Shown here: positions 7,865-16,974 of the stretch, piece after piece
How the letters are laid out: every line of letters begins with the position of its first letter
Position numbering within the stretch: the first letter of the stretch is position 1
Assembly (NCBI RefSeq): GCF_001278705.1
Contig: NZ_CP012600.1
Span: 3,941,417 to 4,005,416 of the forward strand
Source of the DNA: Bacillus gobiensis
GTDB taxonomy: Bacteria > Bacillota > Bacilli > Bacillales > Bacillaceae
Reading direction: 5' to 3'
DNA: 64,000 bases
The notes under the pieces: model-generated
The model's input: the letters and a program-made list of their open reading frames with translations, nothing else
What the model was told of the DNA's origin: nothing
Database searches by the model: none
Translations under genes and position numbers: made by a program

Positions 7865-8770
7865 TTATACTTTTAAAGACGATGTAATTTCCTCATCCCT
7901 TTGCTCCTCAGTGAACTTTTTCAAGATATCGACAAAATATTTGACGGATATGGAAAGATCATCAAATGAAGAAGTTATGAGACAAATGTCTCTTTTGATC
8001 GCAGGAGAAATTGTTTTTAACGGCAGTGTATGAGGAACCGTAGCTAAAGTAAATTCTGATATAATACCCGCTCCTAATCCGTTATTCACCATTTTTACTA
8101 GCGTTTCTCCACTTTGAACGGTGATTCCGTCATTCAGGTTCATATGCTCATTTGCAAATGCTTCATTCACAGCAGCTTCATGTCCGCCTTTACATAAAAT
8201 CAATTCTTCATTCCCTAATTCCTCAATCGTAACGATCTCTTTTTCCGTTAACCGATGATTTGGCGGGAGGACGACGACCATTTTATCTTTTAATAATACG
8301 AAATGTTCATAATCAGTTGTAGGGCTGGCAACAATTCCCACGTCAATTTGATAATCATCAATCCATTTTTTTACTTGGTCTGAAGTTCCTTCTTTTAATT
8401 CAAATTTTATATCAGGATATCTGCTTTTAATGTACGAAATAACCTGCGGCAAAAAGTATGATGATGCTGCCACAAATGATCCGATACGGATTTTCCCACT
8501 TTTCAAGCCTTTTTCTTCATCTGCGAATTCCTCTACTTTGTTTACCAATTGAATCACTTTTCTAAATTCCTGTACAGTTGCAGTGCCAATTGGAGTTAAG
8601 TGGATCCCCCTTTTTTTATCGCGATAAAATAAAGAAACTCCTAACTCTGATTCAAGACTTGAAATAGCTCTGCTAACAGCCGGCTGCGTCATAAATAGTT
8701 CTTCGGCTGCGTCTGTAAAATTCAATTTCTCAGCAACCTTAATAAAAATTCGGAGCTGGTTTATTGTCAT
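7865..8770 (-). CDS. LysR-family transcriptional regulator
   Basis: About 301 residues from MTINQLRIFIKVAEKLNFT. The N-terminal winged helix-turn-helix includes AAEELFMTQPAVSRAISSLE; residues about 90-290 are the type-2 periplasmic-binding-like effector domain. Start set at the Met that follows AAAGGAG; an upstream Met has no ribosome site. It is divergent from the EamA exporter gene 100 bases away and very probably controls it together with its own expression. A decayed partial copy of this pair lies at 3816-4694. Confidence 0.88.
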   Translation of the reverse strand: MTINQLRIFIKVAEKLNFTDAAEELFMTQPAVSRAISSLESELGVSLFYRDKKRGIHLTPIGTATVQEFRKVIQLVNKVEEFADEEKGLKSGKIRIGSFVAASSYFLPQVISYIKSRYPDIKFELKEGTSDQVKKWIDDYQIDVGIVASPTTDYEHFVLLKDKMVVVLPPNHRLTEKEIVTIEELGNEELILCKGGHEAAVNEAFANEHMNLNDGITVQSGETLVKMVNNGLGAGIISEFTLATVPHTLPLKTISPAIKRDICLITSSFDDLSISVKYFVDILKKFTEEQRDEEITSSLKV

Positions 8771-8870
8771 AACAAATATGTTATCTCCTTTCGTTAATTT
8801 ATGCATTTCCATTATGATGTTGATGTTATTATACTAACTTTACATAATAAAAGAAAGGAATGGATAATAC

Positions 8871-9785
8871 ATGTTTAAAGTTGCAGGTGCTATATTTTTA
8901 GTCGTACTCATTTGGGGATATACATGGGTAACGATGAAAATAGGGTTGAGCTATATCCCGCCATTTTTATTTTCTGCTTTTCGATTATTAATTGGCGCCA
9001 TTCCGATTTTTTTGATATTAATGCTGCTAAAAAAACCGCTGCTTCCGGATAAAAAGAAAATCACGAACGTTTTGGTCATGAGTGTCCTCATGTCGTTGGG
9101 GTATTTGGCAACTTTAACTTACGGGATGCAGTTTGTTGATTCGGGCCAAAGCTCTGTATTAGTGTATACGATGCCCATATTCGTTACGTTGATTGCCCAT
9201 TTTACGATAAATGAGCGGCTGACTTCATTTAAAATCATCGGAATTTGTTTAGGAACAGTTGGTATTCTCTTTATTTTAGGGCCGCAATTTCTCAATTTTA
9301 ACGCGCAAACAGTGACAGGTGAATTGCTGATTATTGTTGCGGCAATCAGCTGGGCGTGCGCGAATGTATTCAGCAAAGTAAAGTTTTCCGGTTCAGATAT
9401 TATGAATATGACTGCGTGGCAATTATTAATTGGAGCGATCATGCTTTTTGTGATTTCGTTTATCACCGAAAACGTGTCGCAAACAGAATGGAATCAACAA
9501 GCTGTGTTGTCCCTGCTTTTTAATGGGATTTTCTCAACGGCCGTAACATTTATCGCCTGGTTTTGGGTTCTTACGAAAATCGAGGCATCTTTAGCATCGA
9601 TGACACTTATGGCCGTTCCGATTTTAGGTTTATTTTTTGGCTGGCTGCAGTTAAACGAAACCCTTACGATAAACATTTTGGCAGGAGCATTCTTAATATG
9701 TATCGGGATTTTCTTTGCTGCTAATAAAAATAGAAGAAAAGATCTAGTGAAGGATACATTGGAATATCAAGTAAGACATCGATAA
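8871..9785 (+). CDS. EamA/DMT-family transporter
   Basis: A 304-residue protein with ten predicted helices in two EamA repeats (about 5-135 and 150-285). It starts with GAIFLVVLIWGYTWVTMKIG and has a short basic tail. Members export amino acids, sugars or other metabolites across the cytoplasmic membrane; the B. subtilis YoaV type is the nearest style, but the substrate cannot be told. The ATG follows AAAGGAATGG. It is divergent from its LysR regulator and ends before a terminator hairpin. Confidence 0.85.
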   Translation: MFKVAGAIFLVVLIWGYTWVTMKIGLSYIPPFLFSAFRLLIGAIPIFLILMLLKKPLLPDKKKITNVLVMSVLMSLGYLATLTYGMQFVDSGQSSVLVYTMPIFVTLIAHFTINERLTSFKIIGICLGTVGILFILGPQFLNFNAQTVTGELLIIVAAISWACANVFSKVKFSGSDIMNMTAWQLLIGAIMLFVISFITENVSQTEWNQQAVLSLLFNGIFSTAVTFIAWFWVLTKIEASLASMTLMAVPILGLFFGWLQLNETLTINILAGAFLICIGIFFAANKNRRKDLVKDTLEYQVRHR

Positions 9786-9801
9786 ACCACTCTTTGGTCA
9801 A

Positions 9802-9840
9802 AAAGAACCAAGATCTCCGTTAATAGTTCTTGGTTCTTCC
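9802..9840 (+). terminator. terminator after EamA gene
   Basis: AAGAACCAAGA pairs with TCTTGGTTCTT around an 14-base loop, followed by a T/C-rich tail. Confidence 0.6.
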
Positions 9841-9994
9841 TGTTGTATGGGGAAATTTCGGTAAAGCGAGTGACTTTCTAAAGTGCGAAAGTCTGTTGCG
9901 TGCTAAATTGATGATGTGCTGCACCTTGCCTATTTATGTACAAACTGGGCTTAGCATGCGAATTCAGCACTTTGTATGTGGGGGACCCTATCAG

Positions 9995-10420
9995 CTATTT
10001 TTGATATAAAATGGTTTGGGCAATGCCGATGAAATATTCGGATTCACGGATAATATGATCAATTACAACTTTCGCAGTTAAATTGTTTTTGATTGCTTCG
10101 CTTTGGTTCTTAATTTGTCTGCATAAATCAATAAATCTTTGACTTTGTTCTAAACAGAATGATACGAGTTTGAGTACATCCTGGTAGAGGGAAGGTGTAA
10201 TTTCATAGTCCGAACGGGTTACCGTCTCAATAAATCTAATGACCCGCTGATGTGTTTCGCTTAATACCTTTTCCCATTCTATTAATGCTTCGACATAATT
10301 CGCTTCCAAGTTTTTCACTAATTCCCGTATGACAACTGTATGCTCTTCTTCTTGATGCTTCCAAAATTCAGCCTCGTCCAAAATACGTAATGGCATTTTT
10401 TGTCCATAATAAAATTGCAT
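9995..10420 (-). CDS. DUF2935 domain protein
   Basis: A 141-residue, all-helical soluble protein. AEFWKHQEEEH near the N-terminus and the later LCRQIKNQSEAIKNN and HIIRESEYFIG segments fit the DUF2935 family, which has His/Glu-rich helices suited to metal binding; the function is unknown. The first ATG is only two bases after an AAAGGG, so translation may instead begin at the ninth residue. Monocistronic on the minus strand. Confidence 0.7.
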   Translation of the reverse strand: MQFYYGQKMPLRILDEAEFWKHQEEEHTVVIRELVKNLEANYVEALIEWEKVLSETHQRVIRFIETVTRSDYEITPSLYQDVLKLVSFCLEQSQRFIDLCRQIKNQSEAIKNNLTAKVVIDHIIRESEYFIGIAQTILYQK

Positions 10421-10599
10421 TTCCCTTTCTGACCCCCATTCAATATTTGCCTATTAAAAATGTATTCATCCTTTTAGACAAATATGAGGGCTTGTTTCAG
10501 AAGAGTAAACTTAGAACCAGAGCATATATTATACTATACGAAGGTATATTAGGGTTGATTTAAGTAATGGAAAATGTGACGATTGTAATTCTCAGTTTC

Positions 10600-11283
10600 T
10601 CATATATTAAAGTACTTTTTGAAATAAAACCGTCCGGTGCTTGTAATGCTGACAGCTCTTGTATAAGGGATATGAGTGATCCACTGTTTTTCAAAAAAAT
10701 GAGTAGCTAGTGCACTTCCTAAGCTGCCTGCCAGGTGATGCTGCCTTTCACTCCAGTCTAAACAACATCTGGAAAATGAACGTCGTTTTTTTCTTATTGA
10801 GGGCAAGTCTAATCCTAAATCGCCAAAAAATTGTTCTCCCTTTTCCGTTACTTCAAACTGCCCCTGTTCTTTGCTTAAAATTCCCGAATGAACCATCGAC
10901 TCCGTTAAGCGAACTCCCAAATTTCCGGCTATATGGTCATAACAAGTTCTTGCTTTACGTAACGCTCTTGTTTGCGAATCTTGTTTTAATGACTTTATTT
11001 CTGCAGGCGGTGAAATAACAAGGAAAGACTCTAACATTTGTGCGACCTCTTGATTAGCTAATTGATAGTAATGAAACCGGCCATGTTTCTCCATTTTTAT
11101 CAAATGGATTTTGCTTAGCTTTGCCAAATGAAAACTGGCTGTTTGCGGCTTTACTTTTGCAATGGAGGCTAATTCACTCGCTGTATGAAATCGCCCGTCC
11201 AATAGACACGTTAATATTTCTGCCCTTGATGGATCAGCCAGAAGCGAGGCCATTTCAGTAATATTAGGGTTTCCATTCATCAT
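10600..11283 (-). CDS. ArsR-type winged-helix regulator
   Basis: About 227 residues. The N-terminal half is an ArsR/SmtB-like winged helix (ITEMASLLADPSRAEILTCL, then KPQTASFHLAKLSKIHLIK). The metal-binding Cys box is not obvious, and the C-terminal ~120 residues form an extra domain. The start is one of two adjacent ATG codons after AAAGGAG. Divergent from the PEP-mutase-like gene, which it probably regulates. Two Cys residues lie near KARTCYDH and RCCLDW, but whether these sense a ligand is unknown. Confidence 0.8.
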   Translation of the reverse strand: MMNGNPNITEMASLLADPSRAEILTCLLDGRFHTASELASIAKVKPQTASFHLAKLSKIHLIKMEKHGRFHYYQLANQEVAQMLESFLVISPPAEIKSLKQDSQTRALRKARTCYDHIAGNLGVRLTESMVHSGILSKEQGQFEVTEKGEQFFGDLGLDLPSIRKKRRSFSRCCLDWSERQHHLAGSLGSALATHFFEKQWITHIPYTRAVSITSTGRFYFKKYFNI

Positions 11284-11402
11284 TTCCACTCCTTTTGTAA
11301 TCCATATTTCGATGATACTGGAAATGTTTCGGTATTACAATGAAGACATAACAAAACAAATCAGGATCTTGGATTGAAAATACCAAAAGGAGAGACACAT
11401 GA

Positions 11403-12227
11403 ATGAAAAATAATCGAACAGTAAAATATGAAAAATTCCGGCAGCTTCATAGCCGATCTAAAACTTTTGTCCTTCCAAATGCTTGGGACGCCGGAAGTGC
11501 AGCAATTTATCAACAAAGCGGTTTTGAAGCGATCGGAACGACGAGTGCAGGAATGGCTGTCTCATTAGGGTATCCTGACGGAGAAAATCTTCCTTTTGAT
11601 AAATTGCTGGAAGCATTAAGGTCTATTGTAAATGCTGTGGATGTTCCAATCAGTGCGGATATCGAAGCGGGTTATGGGAAGTCAGTACAGGAAGTGAGAG
11701 AAAATGTAAGGCAGATTATTTCTACGGGAGTTGTAGGTATTAATCTTGAAGATGGGACAGGAAACCCTGATGCCCCCATTTATGATCTTTCATTGCAGTG
11801 TGAAAAAATAGCAGCTATCAAAGAGCTTTGTGATTCGCTGAAAATGCCCTTATTCGTCAATGCCCGTACAGACCTTTTTTGGCTTAATATAGGGAATCCC
11901 GAAGAGCGTTTGATAATAGCCATAAATCGTTGTAAGGCTTACCAAGAGGCAGGAGCAGACTCCATCTTTGTTCCCGGTCTAAAAAACACAGACGCTATTA
12001 ACATTCTCAGACAGGAAATATCAATCCCAATCAATTTATTAATTGATGCAGAAACTCCTTCTCTGCAGATGCTTTCTGAAATTGGAATTGAGAGGGTAAG
12101 CACTGGTTCGGCACCTTTTCGAGCGACAGTTACATTCTTAAAAAGAGTAAGTGAAGATATCATAAAACGAGGTGATTTTCAGCAAATAGCGGATGGGGTA
12201 ATTTCATATCATGAGTTGGCCAAATAG
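11403..12227 (+). CDS. isocitrate lyase/PEP mutase superfamily enzyme
   Basis: A 274-residue cytosolic TIM-barrel enzyme. RSKTFVLPNAWDAGSAAIYQ, the GTTSAGMA turn, DIEAGYG and NLEDGTG carry the Asp/Glu magnesium ligands of the superfamily, and VNARTDLF follows. It lacks the KKCGH signature of true isocitrate lyase, so a C-C or P-C lyase of another kind (methylisocitrate lyase-like or oxaloacetate hydrolase-like) is more likely. A strong AAAGGAG precedes the ATG. Probably controlled by the divergent ArsR-type gene. Confidence 0.82.
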   Translation: MKNNRTVKYEKFRQLHSRSKTFVLPNAWDAGSAAIYQQSGFEAIGTTSAGMAVSLGYPDGENLPFDKLLEALRSIVNAVDVPISADIEAGYGKSVQEVRENVRQIISTGVVGINLEDGTGNPDAPIYDLSLQCEKIAAIKELCDSLKMPLFVNARTDLFWLNIGNPEERLIIAINRCKAYQEAGADSIFVPGLKNTDAINILRQEISIPINLLIDAETPSLQMLSEIGIERVSTGSAPFRATVTFLKRVSEDIIKRGDFQQIADGVISYHELAK

Positions 12228-12250
12228 TTGGAACGCCAATTGTTCATTAA

Positions 12251-12280
12251 AAAAGAGGTTTTTTGCCTCTTTTCATTTTT
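12251..12280 (+). terminator. terminator
   Basis: AAAAGAGG/CCTCTTTT hairpin followed by a T-rich run, between the lyase gene and the copper operon. Confidence 0.6.
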
Positions 12281-12288
12281 TCTCTTTA

Positions 12289-12311
12289 CATACGGTAGGG
12301 GGGTATAGTAA
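12289..12311 (+). promoter_or_regulatory. CsoR-like copper operator upstream of copZ
   Basis: CATACGGTAGGGGGGTATAG followed by TAA has the G-rich core flanked by TAC/GTA seen in CsoR boxes of Bacillus copZA promoters. It overlaps the likely -35 (TTTACA, 12285-12290) and the spacer of a promoter whose -10 may be TAAGAT (12309-12314). Copper-free CsoR would occlude it; Cu(I) would release it. No csoR gene is in this window. Confidence 0.65.
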
Positions 12312-12411
12312 GATTAATTCAAGAAGACGATGCAAAGCAGGTAATAATCCATTTTGTTTATCGTACGGTTAAAAGGTATGAAATAATAATCAGCCAAGGA
12401 GGCAAAAAATA

Positions 12412-12618
12412 ATGGAAAATGTAAAATTACAGGTAAAAGGAATGTCTTGCAGTCATTGTGTAAATGCCATTGAAGGGAATGTTAGTCAATTAGAAGGTGT
12501 TCATTCAGTAAATGTTCATTTAAATGATGGAAGCGTAGACGTATCGTTTGATTCAAAAAACATTTCTTTACGGGAAATTACCGATGTTATTGAAGACCAA
12601 GGCTATGAAGTAGGCTAA
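12412..12618 (+). CDS. copZ: copper chaperone CopZ
   Basis: 68-residue HMA-domain protein with the Cu(I) motif GMSCSHC near the N-terminus and the ferredoxin-like beta-alpha-beta fold pattern to VIEDQGYEV. It binds cytosolic Cu(I) and hands it to CopA. Preceded by CAAGGAGG. Usual length for the family. It is followed after 75 bases by copA, with a second CsoR-like box between them. Confidence 0.93.
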   Translation: MENVKLQVKGMSCSHCVNAIEGNVSQLEGVHSVNVHLNDGSVDVSFDSKNISLREITDVIEDQGYEVG

Positions 12619-12649
12619 GTTCAAAGTTTCTAAGGGGTATGCTGTACGA

Positions 12650-12672
12650 TTACTATACCCTGATACGGTATG
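12650..12672 (-). promoter_or_regulatory. second CsoR-like box between copZ and copA
   Basis: Read on the minus strand, CATACCGTATCAGGGTATAG followed by TAA matches the box at 12289-12311 at nearly all positions but in opposite orientation. It ends 21 bases before the copA start. Confidence 0.5.
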
Positions 12673-12693
12673 TGGTTATGAGGAGTGAGCGGT

Positions 12694-15114
12694 GTGAGTG
12701 ATAAAAAAGAAACTACCCTTCAGATTGCTGGAATGACGTGTGCGGCTTGTGCCGTGCGAATTGAAAAAGGCTTAAAAAAAGTTGATGGGGTAGATGATGC
12801 TAATGTGAACTTTGCGTTGGAAAAATCCAAAGTAACATTCGACCCATCCAAAGCCAACGTAAACAAACTGAAAGAAAAAGTAGAATCTCTAGGGTATAAA
12901 GTAGTTACGGAAAAAGCGGAATTTGATATTACCGGAATGACCTGTGCAGCGTGTGCGAACAGGATTGAAAAACGTTTAAATAGATTAGACGGCGTCCAAA
13001 ACGCCACTGTCAATTTTGCTTTAGAGACTGCACAAGTCGAATATAGCCCGGAAGAAGTGTCGGCTTCAGATATGAAAGAGGCGATCAAAAAGCTGGGCTA
13101 CCAGTTAGAACAAAAGCAAGAAGATACAGGAGAAAAAGTTGACCACAGACAAAAAGAGATAGAGAAGCAAACAGGCAAGTTCATTTTCTCCCTGCTGCTT
13201 TCCATTCCTTTACTTTGGGCGATGGTTAGTCACTTTGAATTCACTTCGTTTATTTGGCTGCCGGAAATGTTCTCGAATCCTTGGGTGCAGCTGGCACTTG
13301 CAACTCCGGTTCAATTTGTGGTTGGCGGCCAGTTTTACGTTGGAGCCTATAAAGCATTGCGAAATAAAAGTGCGAATATGGATGTTTTAGTCGCGCTCGG
13401 AACGTCAGCTGCTTATTTCTACAGCCTTTATTTAAGCATTCAATCGATCGGATCAGGTGCCCATATGGTGGAATTATATTTTGAAACGAGTGCAGTTTTG
13501 CTTACTCTGATCATTTTAGGCAAATTATTTGAAGCAAAAGCAAAAGGACGTTCATCAGAAGCAATAAAAAAACTGATGGGACTTCAGGCAAAAACGGCTA
13601 CTGTTCTAAGAGACGGCCAAGAATTAAATGTACCGATCGAAGAAGTAAAAGCTCTAGACATTGTTTACGTAAAGCCAGGAGAAAAGGTGCCTGTTGACGG
13701 AGAGATCATCGAAGGCAGGTCTGCCCTGGATGAGTCAATGATTACTGGGGAAAGTATTCCTGTTGATAAAACGACAGGAGATGTTGTAATTGGATCCACA
13801 ATCAATAAAAACGGATTTTTGAAGGTGAAGGCGACTAAAGTTGGAAAGGACACAGCTTTGGCGCAAATTATTAAAGTAGTGGAAGAAGCTCAAGGATCGA
13901 AAGCGCCTATTCAACGTTTGGCTGACGTTATCTCTGGAATATTTGTCCCGATTGTTATTGGAATCGCGGTTGTTACGTTCCTTGTGTGGTATTTATTCGT
14001 CAGTCCGGGAGAGTTCGCAGCAGCCCTTGAAAAATTAATTGCTGTGTTAGTTATCGCCTGTCCTTGTGCATTAGGGTTGGCCACTCCTACGTCCATCATG
14101 GCCGGATCCGGGCGGGCAGCTGAGTACGGAATATTGTTTAAAGGCGGCGAACACCTTGAAACGACTCATCGTTTGGATACAGTGATTTTAGATAAAACCG
14201 GAACGGTCACCAATGGTAAACCGACGCTTACTGACGTGATTGTGTCAAATGGGATGGATAAAGCTGAATTTTTAAGGTTGGTCGGTACTTCCGAAAAGAA
14301 TTCCGAGCATCCTCTTGCTGAAGCCATCGTCCAAGGGGTTAAAGACAGAGGAATCAAACTCGGCGATTCGGAGCATTTTGAAGCTATTCCGGGCTTTGGA
14401 ATCCATACAATTGTTGAGACGAAAACCATATTGATCGGAACACGCCGGCTTATGGAGAATAACGAAATTGATATTCAAGAGATCATACCGAAAGTGGAAG
14501 AGTTAGAAAAGCAAGGTAAGACGGCAATGTTCGTCGCAATTGACAATCAATTTGCCGGAGTTATCGCTGTTGCGGACACAATAAAAGAAACGTCTAAAAA
14601 AGCGATTCAGAGATTACAAGAAATGGGGCTCGAAGTGGTTATGATCACGGGAGATAACAAAGCCACAGCCCAAGCCATTGCTAGTGAAGTCGGCATTGAA
14701 CATGTAATAGCCGAAGTTCTGCCGGAGGGGAAAGCAGAAGAAGTCAAAAAGCTTCAAAACGCTGGGAAAAAAGTAGCGATGGTTGGAGATGGAATCAACG
14801 ATGCACCGGCACTGGCAACAGCTGACATCGGTATGGCAATCGGGACCGGGACGGATGTTGCAATGGAGGCTGCTGATATCACATTGATTCGCGGTGATTT
14901 AAATAGCATAGCTGATGCAATCTTTATGAGTAAAATGACCATTCGTAACATTAAGCAAAATCTGTTTTGGGCGTTTGGCTATAATACGTTAGGTGTTCCT
15001 ATTGCGGCGCTTGGCTTCCTTGCTCCGTGGCTTGCGGGAGCAGCTATGGCATTTAGTTCCGTGTCCGTTGTTTTAAATGCACTGCGCCTGCAGCGAATGA
15101 AGTTAAGAGGGTAG
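12694..15114 (+). CDS. copA: Cu(I)-exporting P1B-type ATPase
   Basis: About 806 residues, the normal length. Two N-terminal HMA domains each carry GMTCAAC. Eight membrane helices follow, with the metal-binding CPCALGLATPT in helix 6. Also visible are the phosphorylation motif DKTGTVTNG, the nucleotide-domain HP dipeptide (EHPLAEA) and the hinge GDGINDAPAL. It pumps Cu(I) outward with ATP. Start set at the second GTG (SDKKETT), eight bases after AGGAG; an earlier GTG overlaps that ribosome site. Confidence 0.96.
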   Translation: MSDKKETTLQIAGMTCAACAVRIEKGLKKVDGVDDANVNFALEKSKVTFDPSKANVNKLKEKVESLGYKVVTEKAEFDITGMTCAACANRIEKRLNRLDGVQNATVNFALETAQVEYSPEEVSASDMKEAIKKLGYQLEQKQEDTGEKVDHRQKEIEKQTGKFIFSLLLSIPLLWAMVSHFEFTSFIWLPEMFSNPWVQLALATPVQFVVGGQFYVGAYKALRNKSANMDVLVALGTSAAYFYSLYLSIQSIGSGAHMVELYFETSAVLLTLIILGKLFEAKAKGRSSEAIKKLMGLQAKTATVLRDGQELNVPIEEVKALDIVYVKPGEKVPVDGEIIEGRSALDESMITGESIPVDKTTGDVVIGSTINKNGFLKVKATKVGKDTALAQIIKVVEEAQGSKAPIQRLADVISGIFVPIVIGIAVVTFLVWYLFVSPGEFAAALEKLIAVLVIACPCALGLATPTSIMAGSGRAAEYGILFKGGEHLETTHRLDTVILDKTGTVTNGKPTLTDVIVSNGMDKAEFLRLVGTSEKNSEHPLAEAIVQGVKDRGIKLGDSEHFEAIPGFGIHTIVETKTILIGTRRLMENNEIDIQEIIPKVEELEKQGKTAMFVAIDNQFAGVIAVADTIKETSKKAIQRLQEMGLEVVMITGDNKATAQAIASEVGIEHVIAEVLPEGKAEEVKKLQNAGKKVAMVGDGINDAPALATADIGMAIGTGTDVAMEAADITLIRGDLNSIADAIFMSKMTIRNIKQNLFWAFGYNTLGVPIAALGFLAPWLAGAAMAFSSVSVVLNALRLQRMKLRG

Positions 15115-15127
15115 AGGGGGTTATGTC

Positions 15128-15979
15128 ATGAAGCACAAAAATGTTTGGATATGGTTTGTTTCAGCATTTGTTTACCTTGGCTTAGTCATTAGCGGGTATA
15201 CCGTATACGCAAGCATGAATCAAACGAACCCGCAAGCTGCTGGCCACTCTGACTCAATGAATATGGAATCCGAAGAAAGCAGCGGTCACGATGAACATGA
15301 CGAGGAGAGTGGCAGCGAACATTCAGATCATGGAGCTGATACGAAAAGTGAAGTCGCAACAGATGTAAAATATAATGAAGGTTTGCTCACGATTGATGTA
15401 AAGGATCATAAGAATAACCCGGTTGAACTAGAAGTATCGCACGAAAAAATTATGCATCTTATTCTAGTAAGTGCAGATTTAAAAGAGTATCACCATTTGC
15501 ATCCTGAAGAACAAGGGAATGGCAGGTATACTTTGAAAATTAACCTTTCCGAAAACAACTATAAAGTGTTCGTAGATATAAAACCAAAAGACCTTGCCTA
15601 TCACGTTCGTCCGAGTGAGCTGCACGTTGGTGGAGATCATGCGGGACACGGTGAGAATTCTCTTCAAGCAGATACAAATTTCACAAAGACGATAAATGGG
15701 AAGACAGTTGAATTAACAACAACAGAGTTAGCTGCGAACAAAAATGTCACGTTAACCTTTGATACGAAAGGTGTTACGCCGCAGCCTTATTTAGGAGCTT
15801 TAGGCCACGTCGTTATCCTAGATGAAAGAGGCGGGGAGTTTATCCATGTCCATCCGGCTTCTAACGACCAGACCGTTTTTAAAACGAAGTTCGACAAACC
15901 GGGAATCTATAAATTATGGGGAGAATTTAATTTCGATGGAAAGGTGAATGCCTACCCATTTGTTATCGAAGTGAAATAA
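15128..15979 (+). CDS. secreted/membrane-anchored His-rich copper-associated protein
   Basis: 283 residues with one N-terminal membrane segment (VWIWFVSAFVYLGLVISGYT, uncleaved anchor or signal). A low-complexity His/Asp/Glu/Ser linker (about 38-75) comes next, then an extracellular beta-rich region with HHLHPEE, HVGGDHAGHG and FIHVHP. The His clusters suggest metal binding outside the membrane. It begins 13 bases after copA behind AGAGGGGG and ends before a strong terminator, so it is the third gene of the copper operon. Proteins like this occur beside copper ATPases in bacilli, but the function is not established. Confidence 0.75.
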   Translation: MKHKNVWIWFVSAFVYLGLVISGYTVYASMNQTNPQAAGHSDSMNMESEESSGHDEHDEESGSEHSDHGADTKSEVATDVKYNEGLLTIDVKDHKNNPVELEVSHEKIMHLILVSADLKEYHHLHPEEQGNGRYTLKINLSENNYKVFVDIKPKDLAYHVRPSELHVGGDHAGHGENSLQADTNFTKTINGKTVELTTTELAANKNVTLTFDTKGVTPQPYLGALGHVVILDERGGEFIHVHPASNDQTVFKTKFDKPGIYKLWGEFNFDGKVNAYPFVIEVK

Positions 15980-15980
15980 G

Positions 15981-16014
15981 CAGCGGAGGCGTAGTGATTG
16001 CCTCCGCTGTTTTT
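15981..16014 (+). terminator. terminator of the copper operon
   Basis: CAGCGGAGGC pairs exactly with GCCTCCGCTG and is followed by TTTTT. Confidence 0.85.
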
Positions 16015-16118
16015 AATAGATAAATGATAGATTGGGAAGATTATTAATAATAGCTTAATAATCATTTACTATAATCAATATGAGAAAGGTTTATTAAGAC
16101 GAAAAAGGAGTGATCTGA

Positions 16119-16745
16119 TTGCTCAGGTGCAAAGAAGAAAACGTCTTTTTTGAACGTCTTTTTCAGCATAAAAAGATTGCAGCCGTAAAACATCCGAAAA
16201 GTATTGAAAAGGCAGTTATGCTAAAAGACCAAATCAGTGCCGTTTTTTTGCTGACTGGTAATATTATGTCGGTTAAAAAGTATGTGGATTTGTTAAAGAA
16301 CGAAGGAATTCCTGTCTTTGTTCATATTGAAAAAATTGGCGGTATAAGCATGGATAACGAAGGGCTCGACTTTGTTGCCAATTACGTACGGCCGCTAGGG
16401 ATTGTCTCAACGAAACCGAATTTGATCGCAAAGGCGAGAAAGAGAAAGTTGATGACCATTCAACGTATATTTATGATCGATACGGAAGTATACGATCACG
16501 TGCTACATATAGTTGAACAGCATCAACCTGATTTAATTGAAATCATGCCATCCCGCCTGCCGCAAGTCATCCGCGAACTGAGTCAGAAGGTCCATGTCCC
16601 GTTGATTACGGGAGGCTTGCTCTCAGAAAAAGCCCATGCCGTCGAAGCGCTTGAAAATGGAGCTGTTGGTGTATCAACCTCCAATATAGACGTTTGGAAA
16701 GCAGACCTTTCGATGAAAGAAGATGTTCAAAAAGTCACTAGTTAG
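16119..16745 (+). CDS. glpP: glycerol-3-phosphate-responsive antiterminator GlpP
   Basis: 208 residues, TTG start after AAAAAGGAGTGAT. GlpP binds glycerol-3-phosphate and then the leader RNA of glp transcripts, letting polymerase pass a terminator. Conserved parts are LKDQISAVFLLTGNI, FVHIEKIGGI, IEIMPSRLPQVIRELS and PLITGGLL. In B. subtilis it serves glpFK, glpD and glpTQ. Here it directly precedes a leader terminator and a complete Ugp-type ABC operon, which implies the uptake system is its target. Confidence 0.9.
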   Translation: MLRCKEENVFFERLFQHKKIAAVKHPKSIEKAVMLKDQISAVFLLTGNIMSVKKYVDLLKNEGIPVFVHIEKIGGISMDNEGLDFVANYVRPLGIVSTKPNLIAKARKRKLMTIQRIFMIDTEVYDHVLHIVEQHQPDLIEIMPSRLPQVIRELSQKVHVPLITGGLLSEKAHAVEALENGAVGVSTSNIDVWKADLSMKEDVQKVTS

Positions 16746-16830
16746 GTCGTCCCATTTCTTTACTTTTTAATAATACTTCCTTAACATTCAATCGTTAAGA
16801 TAAGAATTGAAAAGTGCATAGAAAATAATA

Positions 16831-16890
16831 GGTCCTAAATAAGAGAGACCCCAAATGTAATCGGTATACCCGATTCTTTTGGGGTCTTTT
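16831..16890 (+). promoter_or_regulatory. GlpP-type leader terminator before ugpB
   Basis: AGACCCCAAA (16846-16855) pairs with TTTGGGGTCT (16878-16887), with an inner stem AATCGG/CCGATT, and ends in a T-rich run: a strong intrinsic terminator ahead of ugpB. A competing stem GGTC (16831-16834) with GACC (16847-16850) would break it, as an antiterminator should. An inverted repeat CTTAAC/GTTAAG at 16780-16799 lies upstream. Confidence 0.7.
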
Positions 16891-16974
16891 TATTTTTTGG
16901 AGGTGAGTCCATCTGACTATAGGTTCACTATTAAAAGCCGTTTAAGTAGAAAATAAAAAAATGGAGGAATAAAA

